From Melieria omissa (lineage: Eukaryota > Arthropoda > Insecta > Diptera > Ulidiidae), in assembly GCA_963971225.1 (NCBI GenBank), contig OZ020269.1, positions 41,437,264 through 41,501,263 of the forward strand: a DNA stretch of 64,000 nucleotides, given 5' to 3'. Below are positions 22,324 to 32,860 of this stretch, in pieces. Both the position numbers and the translations under genes were made by a program. Under the pieces are notes generated by a model. That model made no database searches and was not told the origin of the DNA. It was given only the letters and a program-made list of their open reading frames with translations. The first letter of the stretch is position 1. Each line of letters starts with the position of its first letter.

Positions 22324-22617
22324 CACAGTGCAACAAATTCAAAAAAAATTTCGATTTTCATTACATTTTTCCAAAAAGGATACTGTGTCATCGACTTCAT
22401 TTTATTAGCTTTCATTTGACGTAAAAATTATTCCTTTCTGACATTTGAGTCAAGAGATATGATGTTTTAAAAGTTTCGGGAAGGGGCTTTAAGCCGCCAT
22501 CTTTAAACTCAATTTAAAAAAAAACTCGAACATTCCGGGAAAAATCCCTTGGCACTTTTTCATCTACTGAGATCCTCTATCGAATGAGATGGTCCCTTTT
22601 TTCAGTGTTGCACTGTG
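22324..22617. mobile_element. CACAGTG MITE (294 bp)
   Basis: Ends CACAGTGCAACA and TGTTGCACTGTG, flanked by TAA at 22321-22323 and 22618-22620. It is an internal deletion of the 971-bp foldback element at 16774. The matching position in Transib-like copy 2 (near 30625) has no insertion, so it arrived after the two Transib-like copies separated. Confidence 0.9.
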
Positions 22618-22809
22618 TAATTTAATAATAAATTCAATTTCAATACCTTCAATTTCGCGGAGGTTATTTTTGGTATATTTTTTTATTTTCGATCAAATTT
22701 GAAAAAAAGGTCGAAATATAGACTTTTTGAGAAATCGGTAGATCGAATAACTTTGAAGACAAAACAAACATTTTTTATTTTAACCTTCACACTGTCACTA
22801 TTAACATAT

Positions 22810-23952
22810 TGTTACGAATACTACGTCTAGTGGGCTGTTACGTATCACTGGATTGGGCAATTTGAAAATAAAACACACTCAGTATCTTAAACGCAGACAA
22901 TAAAATAAACCAACAGTCACTTTATTATTCACAGTTTACACTCTACTGTTCGTACACTTAAGGGGAGGTTCTTTCAAAGTTTTTTGAAAAAATCGTGTTT
23001 TTTTTCACATAAAATGAAAGCTGTATGTCCGTAGAATATGTGTACGAAAGGATTTTTCGATACGACCAAGGCGGTCGCACACGAGTTTGTTTCTTCTACA
23101 GTGTTTTCTCCAGGTTTTGCCCGGAGCTGCTATCTTTCAACACGTTTTTCTCGAAACCACGTTTTCCATCTGAATTTCAAGGATATCCCTTGATCTATTG
23201 TTCTAATTTCCTTAATCTAAAGCATGTTTGAAAGGTGATCATTTTCTGTATGGTTTATACCTAAAACGAGCATAAGTTACTATTAAACTGTTATTTATAA
23301 TTAAGGTTTAATAACAAAAAAAGTGGCAAACAAACATTTTTTTTCGAGCGTTCACATTTCAGTCAATTTTTGGTCAAACATCATTATAGTTAGGTATAAG
23401 CCATAGAAAATTTCACCTACTTTCATTAAAAAAAAAACCTTTTTAATTTCAGATTACTACAAGAGGCTGTAGGCTTGAAATTCGGAGACTAGATTTTTCA
23501 GGCAGTAATCGACGACAGCCGCCATTTTGAATTTTGTTACAAAGAATATATCATATTATTGTATAATAAAATACCCATTCAACCGTCAAAACCGGATGTT
23601 TCTATGTTTTTTCATCATGCCACAAATCATTTCCAAACTTAGGCCTTTTTTTGGCCAAATTTGAAAGAACCTCCCCTTAAGTATTTGCTTAATTACTCCG
23701 TGTGGCAACTTCACTTGTCAAAACCAAACTGACTCGCTGCGCCGCATCCGGCTGCCTTTATACCTGTCAGGCCATCGCGCAGATCGTTCCCGCACATTCC
23801 GGAGTGGAATGTGCGGGAAAGTTATTATCGCGGCCGTCGTTGCCAGATTGGACTAAAAGTTACCATCGCGGCCGTCGTTGCCAGATTGGATTATAGCACG
23901 GCACGTAGCGGCAGGGTTGCTTTGCACAGCGACAGACTGTCTTATCGTTACA
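22810..23952 (-). mobile_element. gypsy-type solo LTR, split by a TTAA MITE
   Basis: Reverse copy of the LTR at 18111 with an ATAT duplication at 22806-22809 and 23953-23956. Without the 719 bp added by the MITE and its TTAA the length is 424 bp. It contains a short internal duplication of 'atcgcggccgtcgttgccag' near 23840-23885 that the first copy lacks. It lies inside Transib-like copy 1. Confidence 0.9.
22962..23676. mobile_element. TTAA MITE (piggyBac-type), 715 bp
   Basis: Ends GGGGAGGTTCTTTCAAA and TTTGAAAGAACCTCCCC, flanked by TTAA at 22958-22961 and 23677-23680. The other copy of the LTR has the unduplicated site (ctaagtattt). TTAA duplication is the signature of piggyBac-type transposition. 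No coding capacity. Confidence 0.92.
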
Positions 23953-24799
23953 ATATGTTAATATTTTTCTTTTCATCCGTTTTATAAAGACAGTTTTGAT
24001 TTTTTGAGCTAAGTTGGTAAGCAAAAACGTAAAATGGACTGTGCTTAAGAGATTTTACGTTCAAACGTGGAAGGGGGAAAAGGGATGAATGGGGTTTCAG
24101 CCCCCACAATGTGGGCGAATTTGTTGCTTTTTTTAAAGAAATTCCATAAAAAGTGCATTTTCAAAGATATTCTCACAAAATTGTGTATTTAAGATTTTTA
24201 GGTAATTCCACATCACATATCCAAATTTGAGCATTGAATTTTGAATATGTTAATTGTAACCAAAATAGGAGTAAAAATTTTCATTTAAAAAAAAAATATT
24301 GAAAAAATAAAATTTTTAGTTTTCTGATTACATATTTAGAAAGAACTTGATAAAATGGCCACTGAGCCGAAGCCGCATGAAAATCGGACTTAAAACTAAA
24401 AAGTTATAGCAAAATCAAAATTTGAAATATTAACAAATATTAATGGTGACAGTGTGAAGGTTAATTATATTAACAATTAACGTACCTTTTAGAAAAACTA
24501 ACAAGTTACCGATTGACCGCTCCATTTACATACAAAGGAGTCTTGAAGATGAAAAAAAACCAAAAAACACATTTTTCTCGATGTGGAAAAATTGTCAACT
24601 TTGAGCGGCTCTACCTCCCAAACTACTAATCTGATCTAATCTAATTCGTAATCCCTGGAAAATTCTCAATAAAATGCGTGTATTCATTTTATCGAACGCT
24701 TTCATGAAATTTTTGATTTTTGCAACGTTTTGCCGACCGTTGGGCCATAGTGCGTCGTTTCGTTTTGCGTTGTTTCGAAGTTGCGTCGCTGCTGAATTA

Positions 24800-25991
24800 G
24801 TAGGGTAATGTTACCGGCTGTGGGCCATCACCGGTTGTGGGCCACCCCTTGTATTTTTTGTCATTTATAAAATATGACAGATCTGAGTATGAGGTTATGT
24901 GCACATTGACAATAGACAGTATTAGTGTAAACACTGAAGTGAAAGGACGCATCTGACCTGCAGCTATAACAAAACAAAAAAAATTGACGAAGAAATTTTC
25001 AATAAAGTAATTTCTGCAGATTTTGCGATTGTGATAAAGCGAAGTGAAATATTGCAAAGAGGTGCATTTTTATCCAGTATTTGCGTTAAATTTTCAGATT
25101 TTATATCGAGTTTGCTCAAAATTTTTCGCCACGAGAATTTTGCCAGTCACTTAAGGGATGGCTGCCGTTACCGGTTGTGGGCCACCTTTTGTAATCGGTT
25201 GTGGTTTTATGTTATTTGCATGAAAATTGTTGCAAATCGTGTTTTTGACTTCCTTGCAAGCCGCTTCACCCAAAAATCATCAAATCGCGGCCGAAAGCCA
25301 ATGGCAAGCATAATTTTAACGTCACCGGAAACTATTGTTACTTTGCACGAAAAAGCAGCAAAAAAGCGAGCTGCTCCAACGCCCATTAAAAAGGCCAAAC
25401 GCAAGGCAACACCACCAGCCAAAAAGTCGGCCAAACGCAAGAAGCAAACAAAGAAGGATTCTGACGAAGAAGATTTGGAATTTTGTCTGATCTGTTTGGA
25501 CCTTCTGCCACCAAAATTGACAAAAGCCAATTCGATCGAATGCAACGGTGGCTGCGATCGGTTTGCGCATTTGAAATGCGCTACTATAAAAAAGAGATAT
25601 TATACTTGAAAAAATTGCGAATTCGATGAGGATGATCAATAATTTGAAAAAGTCACATTTTCTTGATGTTTTTTCGCCACTAGAGGCTTCATTGATAAAT
25701 AAATGTTGATAATACATATTTCTTTACTGGTTTTTTTTTCATAATTTCACATTTAAAGTGAATTTTTCAGGGTGGCCCACAACCGGTTAAAAAATTTTGT
25801 TTGGCCAAGAACAAGCTCTTTACAAAATTTGTTAAAAAAAAATTGTTTTTGAAAAATTATAGAAAAATTACCTACTTTTACCTACTGCCTCTAGCTGTCC
25901 ATTGGTACCCACAAGTCCGAAAAATTTATACTTGAATGCAAGTTACGGGCAAAAAACGAAACCCGGCCCACAACCGGTTACATTCCCCTAC
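24800..25991 (+). mobile_element. pogo-like element with repeated subterminal motifs
   Basis: The ends GTAGGGTAATGTTACCGGCT and an imperfect complement at 25972-25991 are flanked by TA at 24798-24799 and 25992-25993. The motif ACCGG(t/c)TGTGGGCC occurs twice at the left end (24813 and 24830), once near 25169, and inverted near 25773 and 25963, a possible transposase-binding array. It encodes only the C-terminal tail of a transposase. Confidence 0.72.
25301..25609 (+). pseudogene. pogo-like transposase C-terminal zinc finger
   Basis: From the ATG at 25301 come about 55 residues, then a Lys/Ala/Pro-rich nuclear-localisation-like stretch (KKAKRKATPPAKKSAKRKKQ) and an acidic DSDEED. A PHD-like finger follows: CLICLDLL, CNGGCDRFAHLKC, then YYT, a TGA, and KNC. 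In insect pogo-type transposases the last motif is usually C-x2-C, so the TGA at 25607-25609 replaces a zinc ligand. The DDE catalytic domain is absent. An intact relative would nick and join DNA at TA sites; this fragment cannot. Confidence 0.65.
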
Positions 25992-26422
25992 TAATTTTCA
26001 CTGTGCGTCGTTAGATTTTCGAAGTTGCGTTGTTTTGGGTTCGAGTGTTTAATTTTTTTTTTTTTAATTTTCTTTTTTTTCTGAAAGATGGCACGACTTT
26101 TGTTTCTAATTGCGCCATGCCATCAAAACTCGGAGATTCCCTTTCTAACTTTTGTGAAAGAAAGCCGATTGACGACAACGGCCACTATGGACTCATCAGA
26201 CAGTGATTAATTTTTATTTTGTTCTTATTAATTAATTGAATATTTTATTTCGTTTTAATTGAATTTGTTTTTTTTTTGTTTTTTGTATGTATGTAATAAA
26301 ATTGTATATTATTTTTGTTTTTAAATGTTTACTTGGTCCAATTTTCTTTTTCAAAAGTAGTATTTTCGTAACCCTGGAACCTATCTTCGATCTTTACATG
26401 TTTTGCTATAGAAAATCATAAT

Positions 26423-26477
26423 TCACTTTGCGTCGTTTCAATTTGCGTTTTTGGAACGTAACCACGACGCAAAGTGA
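26423..26477. repeat. 55-bp hairpin
   Basis: Perfect 14-bp arms TCACTTTGCGTCGT and ACGACGCAAAGTGA around a 27-base loop. The GCGTCGTTTCG motif recurs at 24752-24762 and near 26005, so these may be parts of an unresolved element around the pogo-like insertion. The rest of 25994-26490 has no gene that I recognise. Confidence 0.55.
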
Positions 26478-26490
26478 GGTATGGGTGTAC

Positions 26491-27105
26491 CATGATGAAA
26501 TAAACAAGGTGAAGCGAGTAGATGACATACCCTTATTTTGACAAGAGAGCTTTTGAAAAACTGACGTTTTCAAAATAAATTCTCTGAAAACATGAAAGTC
26601 TTCTTCTTTCTTCGCATTAACCCACTTAAGCCTGGTGTATCAAAAAATCAATTTCATTATTATTGTAGTGCGTTGTAGGTAAGATTATGCCGATTCGTTG
26701 CCGTGGTGGCAGGTCCCCACGCTGCATAATTATTGGTATTGAATAATAAAGAAATATGAAACCAAAAATAAATATGTATGTCGTAGCACAACGTAACATG
26801 CTTTACTAAAAAACGATTAACATTTATGTAAAACATGTAAAAAAACATAACAATATGTGAAACAAATTCATTTACAGAAAGAAAATTAAAACTCTTGACT
26901 CTCTTACTTTAGAAGAAGAAGTTAAACGCGTATTTTACAAATGAAAATTTTTAAACACAATATTTTCGATTTTACGTTTTGATTGGGGTTAAAAATCTTC
27001 TCTCAATGTCAAAGCAAAATTGGTTGTCAATTGCTATGTTTCAAAATAAGGGTATGGGTTGACAAAACTGTCAGCTACTCGCTTCACCTTGTTTATTTCA
27101 TCATG
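26491..27105. mobile_element. P-superfamily MITE (615 bp)
   Basis: The terminal inverted repeat starts CATGATGAAATAAACAAGGT, very close to the start of the Drosophila P element repeat (CATGATGAAATAA, then AAGGTG), which I know from the literature. Flanking repeats TGGGTGTAC at 26482-26490 and 27106-27114 fit the 8-bp P duplication plus one chance match. The arms extend about 55 bp with mismatches. No transposase frame is present. Confidence 0.85.
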
Positions 27106-27114
27106 TGGGTGTAC

Positions 27115-27461
27115 CATGGGGTATTTAGTTTAACCCCCTATGGTTTGGCCAGACCATGGTGTATTTCAGTTGCCTCTTATTTTCAGTGTTTTTTGTTATT
27201 TTCGACATAATTGGTGTCAGAATTGTTTATAAATGTTTTTTTTTCGTTTGTTCCTTATTCAGTCTCCTACGGAGCATAGCGCTTCAACTAGGTTTTTCCA
27301 TCTGACCCAATTTTAAGCCTTTCTTTCGTGCGCTCCCATGTGATCATGTCATAAGTTAGTTGACGAAAAATCTACCTGCTCTAAGTTTTTCTACTCGTCG
27401 TGACTTTTAATCGCATATGGGGTTATTTTCGTTGCAAAAGATCGTTTGAACATATTCAAAA
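27115..27461. other. No gene recognised
   Basis: Unassigned sequence between the P-type MITE and the first piggyBac relative. It may include 5' flank of that element, but no TTAA terminus is evident. Confidence 0.35.
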
Positions 27462-28387
27462 TTGGTATTCAATTACGAATATTCACTGGTGAAAAAAGTG
27501 AAAAGAAGTATTTGTCGGGTTAACTCTGGTTTTGTTATCAATTGGATTTGGCGTTTCCTGCGGCTAAGATGGAAGGACGAGGTAGACATCATTTTTGATC
27601 TTCGTCGCAGGGGTCAAATAAGAGAGGAGGATTCCTACGAAAGAATAGTAGCAGCAATAGCACAAGCCAATGTTCTAGAGCACTAACATGAAAATAGCAA
27701 TTCATTTTTTGTTGAAAATAATGATTACGGAGATGAAAATTATCTTCTGGACGCTAAAGACGACCAAGCTTCTGATGCTGATGAAGAAATGGTCATTGAT
27801 GACGAAGGGGATTATGATGACGATATTCGATCAGTTCAGTATGAACAACAACATGCTGAGCACGTTATTGAACCGGCTGTTTTTTTTTATGGTAAAGATG
27901 GGACTAAGTGGTCAAGAGAATCCACAAAGTGCTAGAATTCGTGCTCATAACATTTTGCGTCAAAGCGGAGATGGTCCAATTGACAAATGCGCTGTACCAG
28001 TACAAGTTTTTAAAAAGTTTTTCTCACCAGAAATGGTATATATTTTAATCATAGAGACTAATCGAAAAGCAACAGCTGTTTGTGATTCATACAATCGTAA
28101 TAATCCAACAAAGCCACCAAAAGTGTGGAAAAACCTAACTGAAATCGAATTAGTTGCTTATGTTGGATTACTAATTATGGCTGGGGTAACGAGTAACAAC
28201 ATGCAACACTATTCACTATTATGGAAAACTTCGAATCTTCCAATTTTCCGAGCAACAATGGCTCGCACAGATTCCAATCCATCACGCGTTTTATACGACT
28301 TGCAAAAACTCAATGTGTTTGAGTCATGGCACTGCATTTTATCGGTGCAATCGTTGCATTGGTGAAGCACGTGATGCAGATGCATGA
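27462..28387 (+). pseudogene. piggyBac transposase A, internally deleted
   Basis: N-terminal frame: DEVDIIFDLRRRGQIREED, a TAA at 27684-27686, then the same frame with a strongly acidic region (DDQASDADEEMVIDDEGDYD) and FFYGKDGTKWSRE. After a one-base shift near 27925 come RIRAHNILRQ, VYILIIETNRKA, VWKNLTEIELVAYVGLLIMA and LPIFRATMARTD, the start of the catalytic region of piggyBac. The next piece, in another frame, reads CKNSMCLSHGTAFYRCNRC and stops at 28385-28387; this is the C-terminal cysteine-rich zinc finger. The catalytic Asp residues between are deleted. It differs in sequence from the piggyBac immediately to the right, so it is a separate family member. Confidence 0.88.
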
Positions 28388-30166
28388 GAAAAGTATTTTA
28401 AGTTTTTTGAAATTTTGATTTATTTTCGAAGGTTTCAAAATTCATTGCATAAACTTGAATTTTTCTATTTATTTAATTTTTTAAACATGTATATGCCTAC
28501 TTTTTATCGAAATAAACTGTAATTAACCCTTCGATGAGTGAGAAGGTCCCTAGGGACCTTTTTGCATTTTCAAACTGAAATTACTCCTATTTCGGCCACT
28601 ACAACTCCCCATAAAGTTACCATGTATTCCAATAGAATTTTGTTGCGCATCGTTTAAAAATCAAGGCGATCCGACCATTAGTTTAGGAGTTTTATTGAAA
28701 ATAGTACGCGGACGTGTGACAAGGTCCGTAGGGACCTTGTACTGAATTTTCATGCAATGACTAATAAATGCATGTTCTTTGGGCATCATTATACTTTTTT
28801 TATTGATTGAACACATAACTAATTTGTTGTTTGTACGCCGTAGTACACGTTACCAGCAAATGAGTGCGGATGAAAGGCGTGCAGCTGATATGAGATTTGC
28901 AGACTTTATGGATGAAGAGATCGATGAAGAAGTTGATATTGCTGCACTTGGTAATGAATGATGCACCGGAAACAAATGAAAACTACTATATTGCTAAAGA
29001 TGGCACCCAATGGTGTAAAAAAGCACCACCAACTTCTCGTACTCGTGTTCATAACGTGGTCGACTTCACAAGAAGGAAACCAGGACCATCAGGAACTGTA
29101 CATGACCCCTACACTATATTTCGTTCAATCATCAGCGAGGAAATAATATACATCATAATACGCGAAACAAATCGTAAAGGCAGGGGGTTACAGCTGCATG
29201 GAATTTGGCGAATCCCACGAAGAAAAAGGAGTGGAGGCCAGTGACTGTGAAAGAGTTTGACGCCTTTCTAGCTATCCTTTTGTATGCTGGACTCACAAAA
29301 TTGAATCGTGAACCTGCTACGGAATTATGGGGCGCGACGCGTTGTCCAATATACAAAGCTGCGATGTCGTACGATCGCTTCATGTGCATAAAGCAATTCA
29401 TTTGATTCGACAATGAAAATACTCGACAACAGCGACTTATCAACAGCAAAACTGCGGCTATCGATGATATTTGGCAAATGTTGCAGCATAATTTGGCAGC
29501 AGCTTACACTCCTCATGAAGCACTAACCGTCGATGAGCAGTTATGCTCTTACAGAGGCCGCAGCCGCTTCACGCAATACATTCCGTCAAAGCCGGCTAAG
29601 TATGGTCTAAAAGTATGGTGGTTATGCGACTCGAATTCTTATTATCCCGTGAAGGGAATGATATATTCCGGCAAATTGCATAACCAAGAACGCGAAGTAA
29701 ATCATGGGGCAGAACGTGGTGCTTGAACTTGCGGAAAACTATTTGGATGCAGGCCGCACAATATACGCGGATAATTTCTTCACTACATTGGATTTGGCGC
29801 GTATTTTGATGAGGAGGAAGACCGCATATGTTGGTACAGTGCGCTACAACAAAACTTTTGTTCCACGGGAATTGAAGAAGAACCCGAAGCGCCCTAACAA
29901 CAGCACATTGTTCGGGTTCAACGAAGGGGACATAGCGTTGTGCTCATATGTACCTAAGAAAAATAAATTTGTGAACGTGCTGTCTACAATGCACTACACT
30001 TGCCGTGTCGACGAGCAAAGTGAGAAGCGGAAGCCGTTTGGCATATTGGACTACAACGCCAACAAATGCGGCGTTGATACAATGGACCAGATGCTTGGCA
30101 CGTACACATGCAAGCGATCAACGAAACGCTGGCCACTGGCCATGTTCTATAATATGCTGGACGTCG

Positions 30167-32049
30167 CACTATGGCCCAACGGTCGGTAAAACGTTGCAAA
30201 AATCAAAAATTTCATGAAAGCGTTCGATAAAATGAATACACGCATCTTATTGAGAATTTTCCAGGGATTACGAATATGTAACTTTCATTAAATTCAGATT
30301 AGTAGTTTGGGAGATAGAGCCGCTCAAAGTTGACAATTTTTCCACATCGAGAAAAATGTGTATTTTTTGGTTTTTTTTTCCTCTTTAAGAGTGATTTGTA
30401 TGTAAATGATGCGACCAATCGGTAACTTGATGGTTTTTTCTAAAAGGTACGTTAATTGTTAATATAATAAAAATAAAAAATGTTTATTTTGTTTTAAAAG
30501 TTGTTCGATCTACCGATTGCTCGAAAAGTCTATATTTCGACCTTTTTTCAACTTTGATCGAAAATAAAAAAAAAGACCAAAAATGACCTCCGCGAAATTG
30601 AGGGAGGTTATTTGCTATTCAATTATTTACCTAACTTCCAAAACTCAGCTGCAACTTTTTGCAACTTTACTTTCCAGAGCAATAAAAGTGAAGCAACCTC
30701 GGGTCGAAAACCACGTAATTACGGTCAAAAACCCTTTTGTGTTGCTGGCATTTATCTATATCTATATATGTAATGACGCTCAACCGGACTGGCCGATTTC
30801 AATGAAATTTTCTTTATTGGATTCGTCTTGTGTCAGTTCAGGTTCGTGCGAAAAGAAAATTCCGGAAAATCTATTGGAAAAGTCGGAAAACCCCTGTAAT
30901 TTTTGACTTTGAATCCTGAAAATTGTCAGACGATAACGTTGGAACTATAAGTCACACATCAATTAAATTCACTAGGAACTTACTATTTAGTCGTGTCCTT
31001 CGACAGATGGAATGGGGCGGGTATTGGACGAGGGGGCGTGGCACCACTCTTACAAGCCAAATCTGAATAATGGAATATCTTCGAAATTGTAAGGTGCACA
31101 GGATTGAAATTTAGTATTGTGTCGTCCCATAGATGAGTCATTCTACTGGTAAGATTTGATGGGCGTTGGACAAGGGGCGTGGCATATTTTTTGTGACCTT
31201 AATATTTTGCTGAATTATAAGTCGCACAGCAATGAAACTAAGTACGGACCTACCATTTATTCATATCATTCGACAGCGGGAATTGTGCGGGTATTAAACA
31301 AGGGGGCGTGGAACCGCCCATTTAACTTAAATCTGGTTCAAGCGCAGTCGGTTTCTTTACTAAATCTTAGCAGTATCGACTGCAGCCTCGATTGAGTTTT
31401 TTAGAAAAAAAAACTTACTCCTACGGTGCATAAAATTGAAGCACATGGAAAGGATTTTATAGTATACCAGTGCTTACCAAAAGGGGATTTGTCTGAAGAA
31501 GCTCAAGAATGCAAAAATAATGACTACAAAAGGTATAGATGTATGAACGCTTGCAAAATATCACGAGCTAGACAAAATGAAGACCTTTTCAAGATGTTAG
31601 CAGTCTCTTCTGATCCAGTTATTTCATCTATGAGATCTGTAAGATCACAAAAAGAACTTACAGATACTTATAGCTTAGAAATGATTTCATTATTAGACAT
31701 TCCTTCCAGTGTAGATAGCGATTTTGAAAAAATTTAACTTTCCAAAAAATTTTTTTTTGTAAAAAATTACGTATGAATCAATAAATTATATTAATTTATT
31801 AAAAAAAATATATCAAAAAAATAATTTTTTAATGCAAACAAATAAGTAATTTCATTGTAGTATGAAGTTTTACTAAATCTTAACTTTGGCAACGAATTTT
31901 AAAGCCCCCTGTTACTGTGGCACCCTGTTTTTTCCCCATTTTAAAGCTTAGATATTATACTTTCAGATGCAGTTTAAATTTTTTAAATATCTTTATTGGT
32001 TCAGAAGTTATGATTTTTGCAACGAAAAATGGCAAACCGGGCCATAGTG
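30167..32049 (+). mobile_element. Transib-like element, copy 2, complete (1.88 kb)
   Basis: Ends CACTATGGCCC and GGGCCATAGTG with a 5-bp duplication CGTCG at 30162-30166 and 32050-32054. Transib elements are known for CAC(A/T)ATGG-type ends and GC-rich 5-bp CGNCG-like duplications, so the match is specific. Removing the element and one CGTCG restores the piggyBac reading frame exactly at the insertion point. It carries only a short transposase-like fragment and is non-autonomous. About 600 bp of it (30755-31360) is the dispersed block also seen at 3783. Confidence 0.9.
31426..31737 (+). pseudogene. Transposase-like fragment (Transib?), copy 2
   Basis: A frame of 103 codons with FIVYQCLPKGD, DYKRYRCMNACKISRARQNE and DLFKMLAVSSDPVISSMRSV, homologous to 21400-21636 on the minus strand of copy 1. 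It ends SSVDSDFEKI and TAA. No catalytic residues of a DDE enzyme are included. The RAG1-like Transib link is inferred from the element ends and remembered N-terminal patterns. Confidence 0.4.
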
Positions 32050-32239
32050 CGTCGCTGCATTGGCTGCTTTTACAATTTATAATGAGATGAAGCCGATAAA
32101 AAGGAGTGACAGACGGCGGTCATTCCTGTTACTTCTCACTAAACTATTGGCCACACCAAATATCGAGGAACGTGCCCTGAATAACCATATAACCGCATAT
32201 CCAAGGATACGCAATGCGATGGAAGCATTTGATGTCAGG

Positions 32240-32313
32240 GTAAGAAAAAACACCTTCAAATTCAAGAGTAGATTGTGTATTTATTGGTTTTTTTATTTTT
32301 TTGTTCATTTCAG
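32240..32313 (+). other. Probable 74-bp intron in piggyBac transposase B
   Basis: Starts GTAAGA at 32240 and ends in a T-rich tract with TTTCAG at 32308-32313. Removing it joins AFDVR in frame to MISRPVEADAPSF and RPSCRLC, the start of the C-terminal cysteine-rich region. Read through, the frame ends in a stop 26 codons later. An intron at this place is an inference from splice signals and frame. Confidence 0.7.
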
Positions 32314-32860
32314 ATGATATCAAGACCGGTAGAAGCCGATGCACCGTCGTTTGCGGCTAGGGCGAATAGACCGTCATGTCGCCTTTGCCGTTCTGAGTAA
32401 GGGCGGCAGCGGAAAACGAGGGCCTAATGCTTCGGATGCGGCAACGCTGTTTGTGGAGAACACAGCACAGTTCTACATCGCTGCAACACTTGCGCACAGG
32501 GCGGGGGACAAGCGGAACACGCTCAACAACAATAGTTTTAAAGCTTTTTCATAGTAAAATTAAGAAAAATGGAGCAAAATAAAATTAAAAAAGTTTATTA
32601 TAATAATACTACATATATAGTTATAAACAATAAAAACACAAAAATAAAAAAAATTTGTTCATGAAAAAACCCTTATTTTCAAAAAAAAGGTCCCTACGGA
32701 CCTTGTCACACGGCCGTGAAGTTCAGAATTGTCACTCATCGAAGGGTTAAACGACTGAATTAGGTGTTTTTACTATTTCACACTTCTAACTTTTTTTGAC
32801 TTTTCAATCCCGAAAATCCCGGGATCGCAAAATGGCAAAAAATTGCGATCCCTAGTAGCC

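Larger units (their letters stand above)
21330..24752 (-). mobile_element. Transib-like element, copy 1, truncated and loaded with insertions
   Basis: Inverted relative to the complete copy at 30167-32049. The right end reads GGGCCATAGTG followed by CGTCG (24753-24757), the Transib-type terminus and target. Matching segments are 21330-21740, 21740-22320, 22621-22800 and 24470-24752, separated by a CACAGTG MITE and a solo LTR with its own MITE. The left terminus is absent; homology ends near 21330. It carries a transposase-like fragment on the minus strand. Confidence 0.8.
28860..32535 (+). pseudogene. piggyBac transposase B, split by a Transib-like element
   Basis: The ATG at 28860 begins an acidic N terminus (FMDEEIDEEVDIA). 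The order is then YIAKDGTQWC, IIIRETNRKG, EFDAFLAILLYAGLTKLNR, LTVDEQLCSYRGRSRFTQYI (first catalytic Asp region), KPAKYGLKVWWLCDS, GRTIYADNFFTTLDLA (second Asp region), CSYVPKKNK, and GVDTMDQMLGTYTCKRST (last Asp region). After the insertion come FTIYNEMKP and LLTKLLATPNIEERA, then an intron and a Cys-rich end. Lesions: frameshifts near 28955, 29180 and 29703, TGA at 29403-29405, the 1.88-kb insertion, and TAA at 32398-32400 and 32425-32427. The catalytic Asp residues look retained. Confidence 0.93.
28527..32746 (+). mobile_element. piggyBac-like element B, complete ends
   Basis: The 15-bp inverted repeats CCCTTCGATGAGTGA at 28527 and 32732-32746 are flanked by TTAA at 28523-28526 and 32747-32750. 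Subterminal inverted motifs around AAGGTCCGTAGGGACCTT occur near 28720 and, inverted, near 32690. Subtracting the Transib-like insertion leaves about 2.33 kb, the usual size for piggyBac. The transposase gene is broken. Confidence 0.95.
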
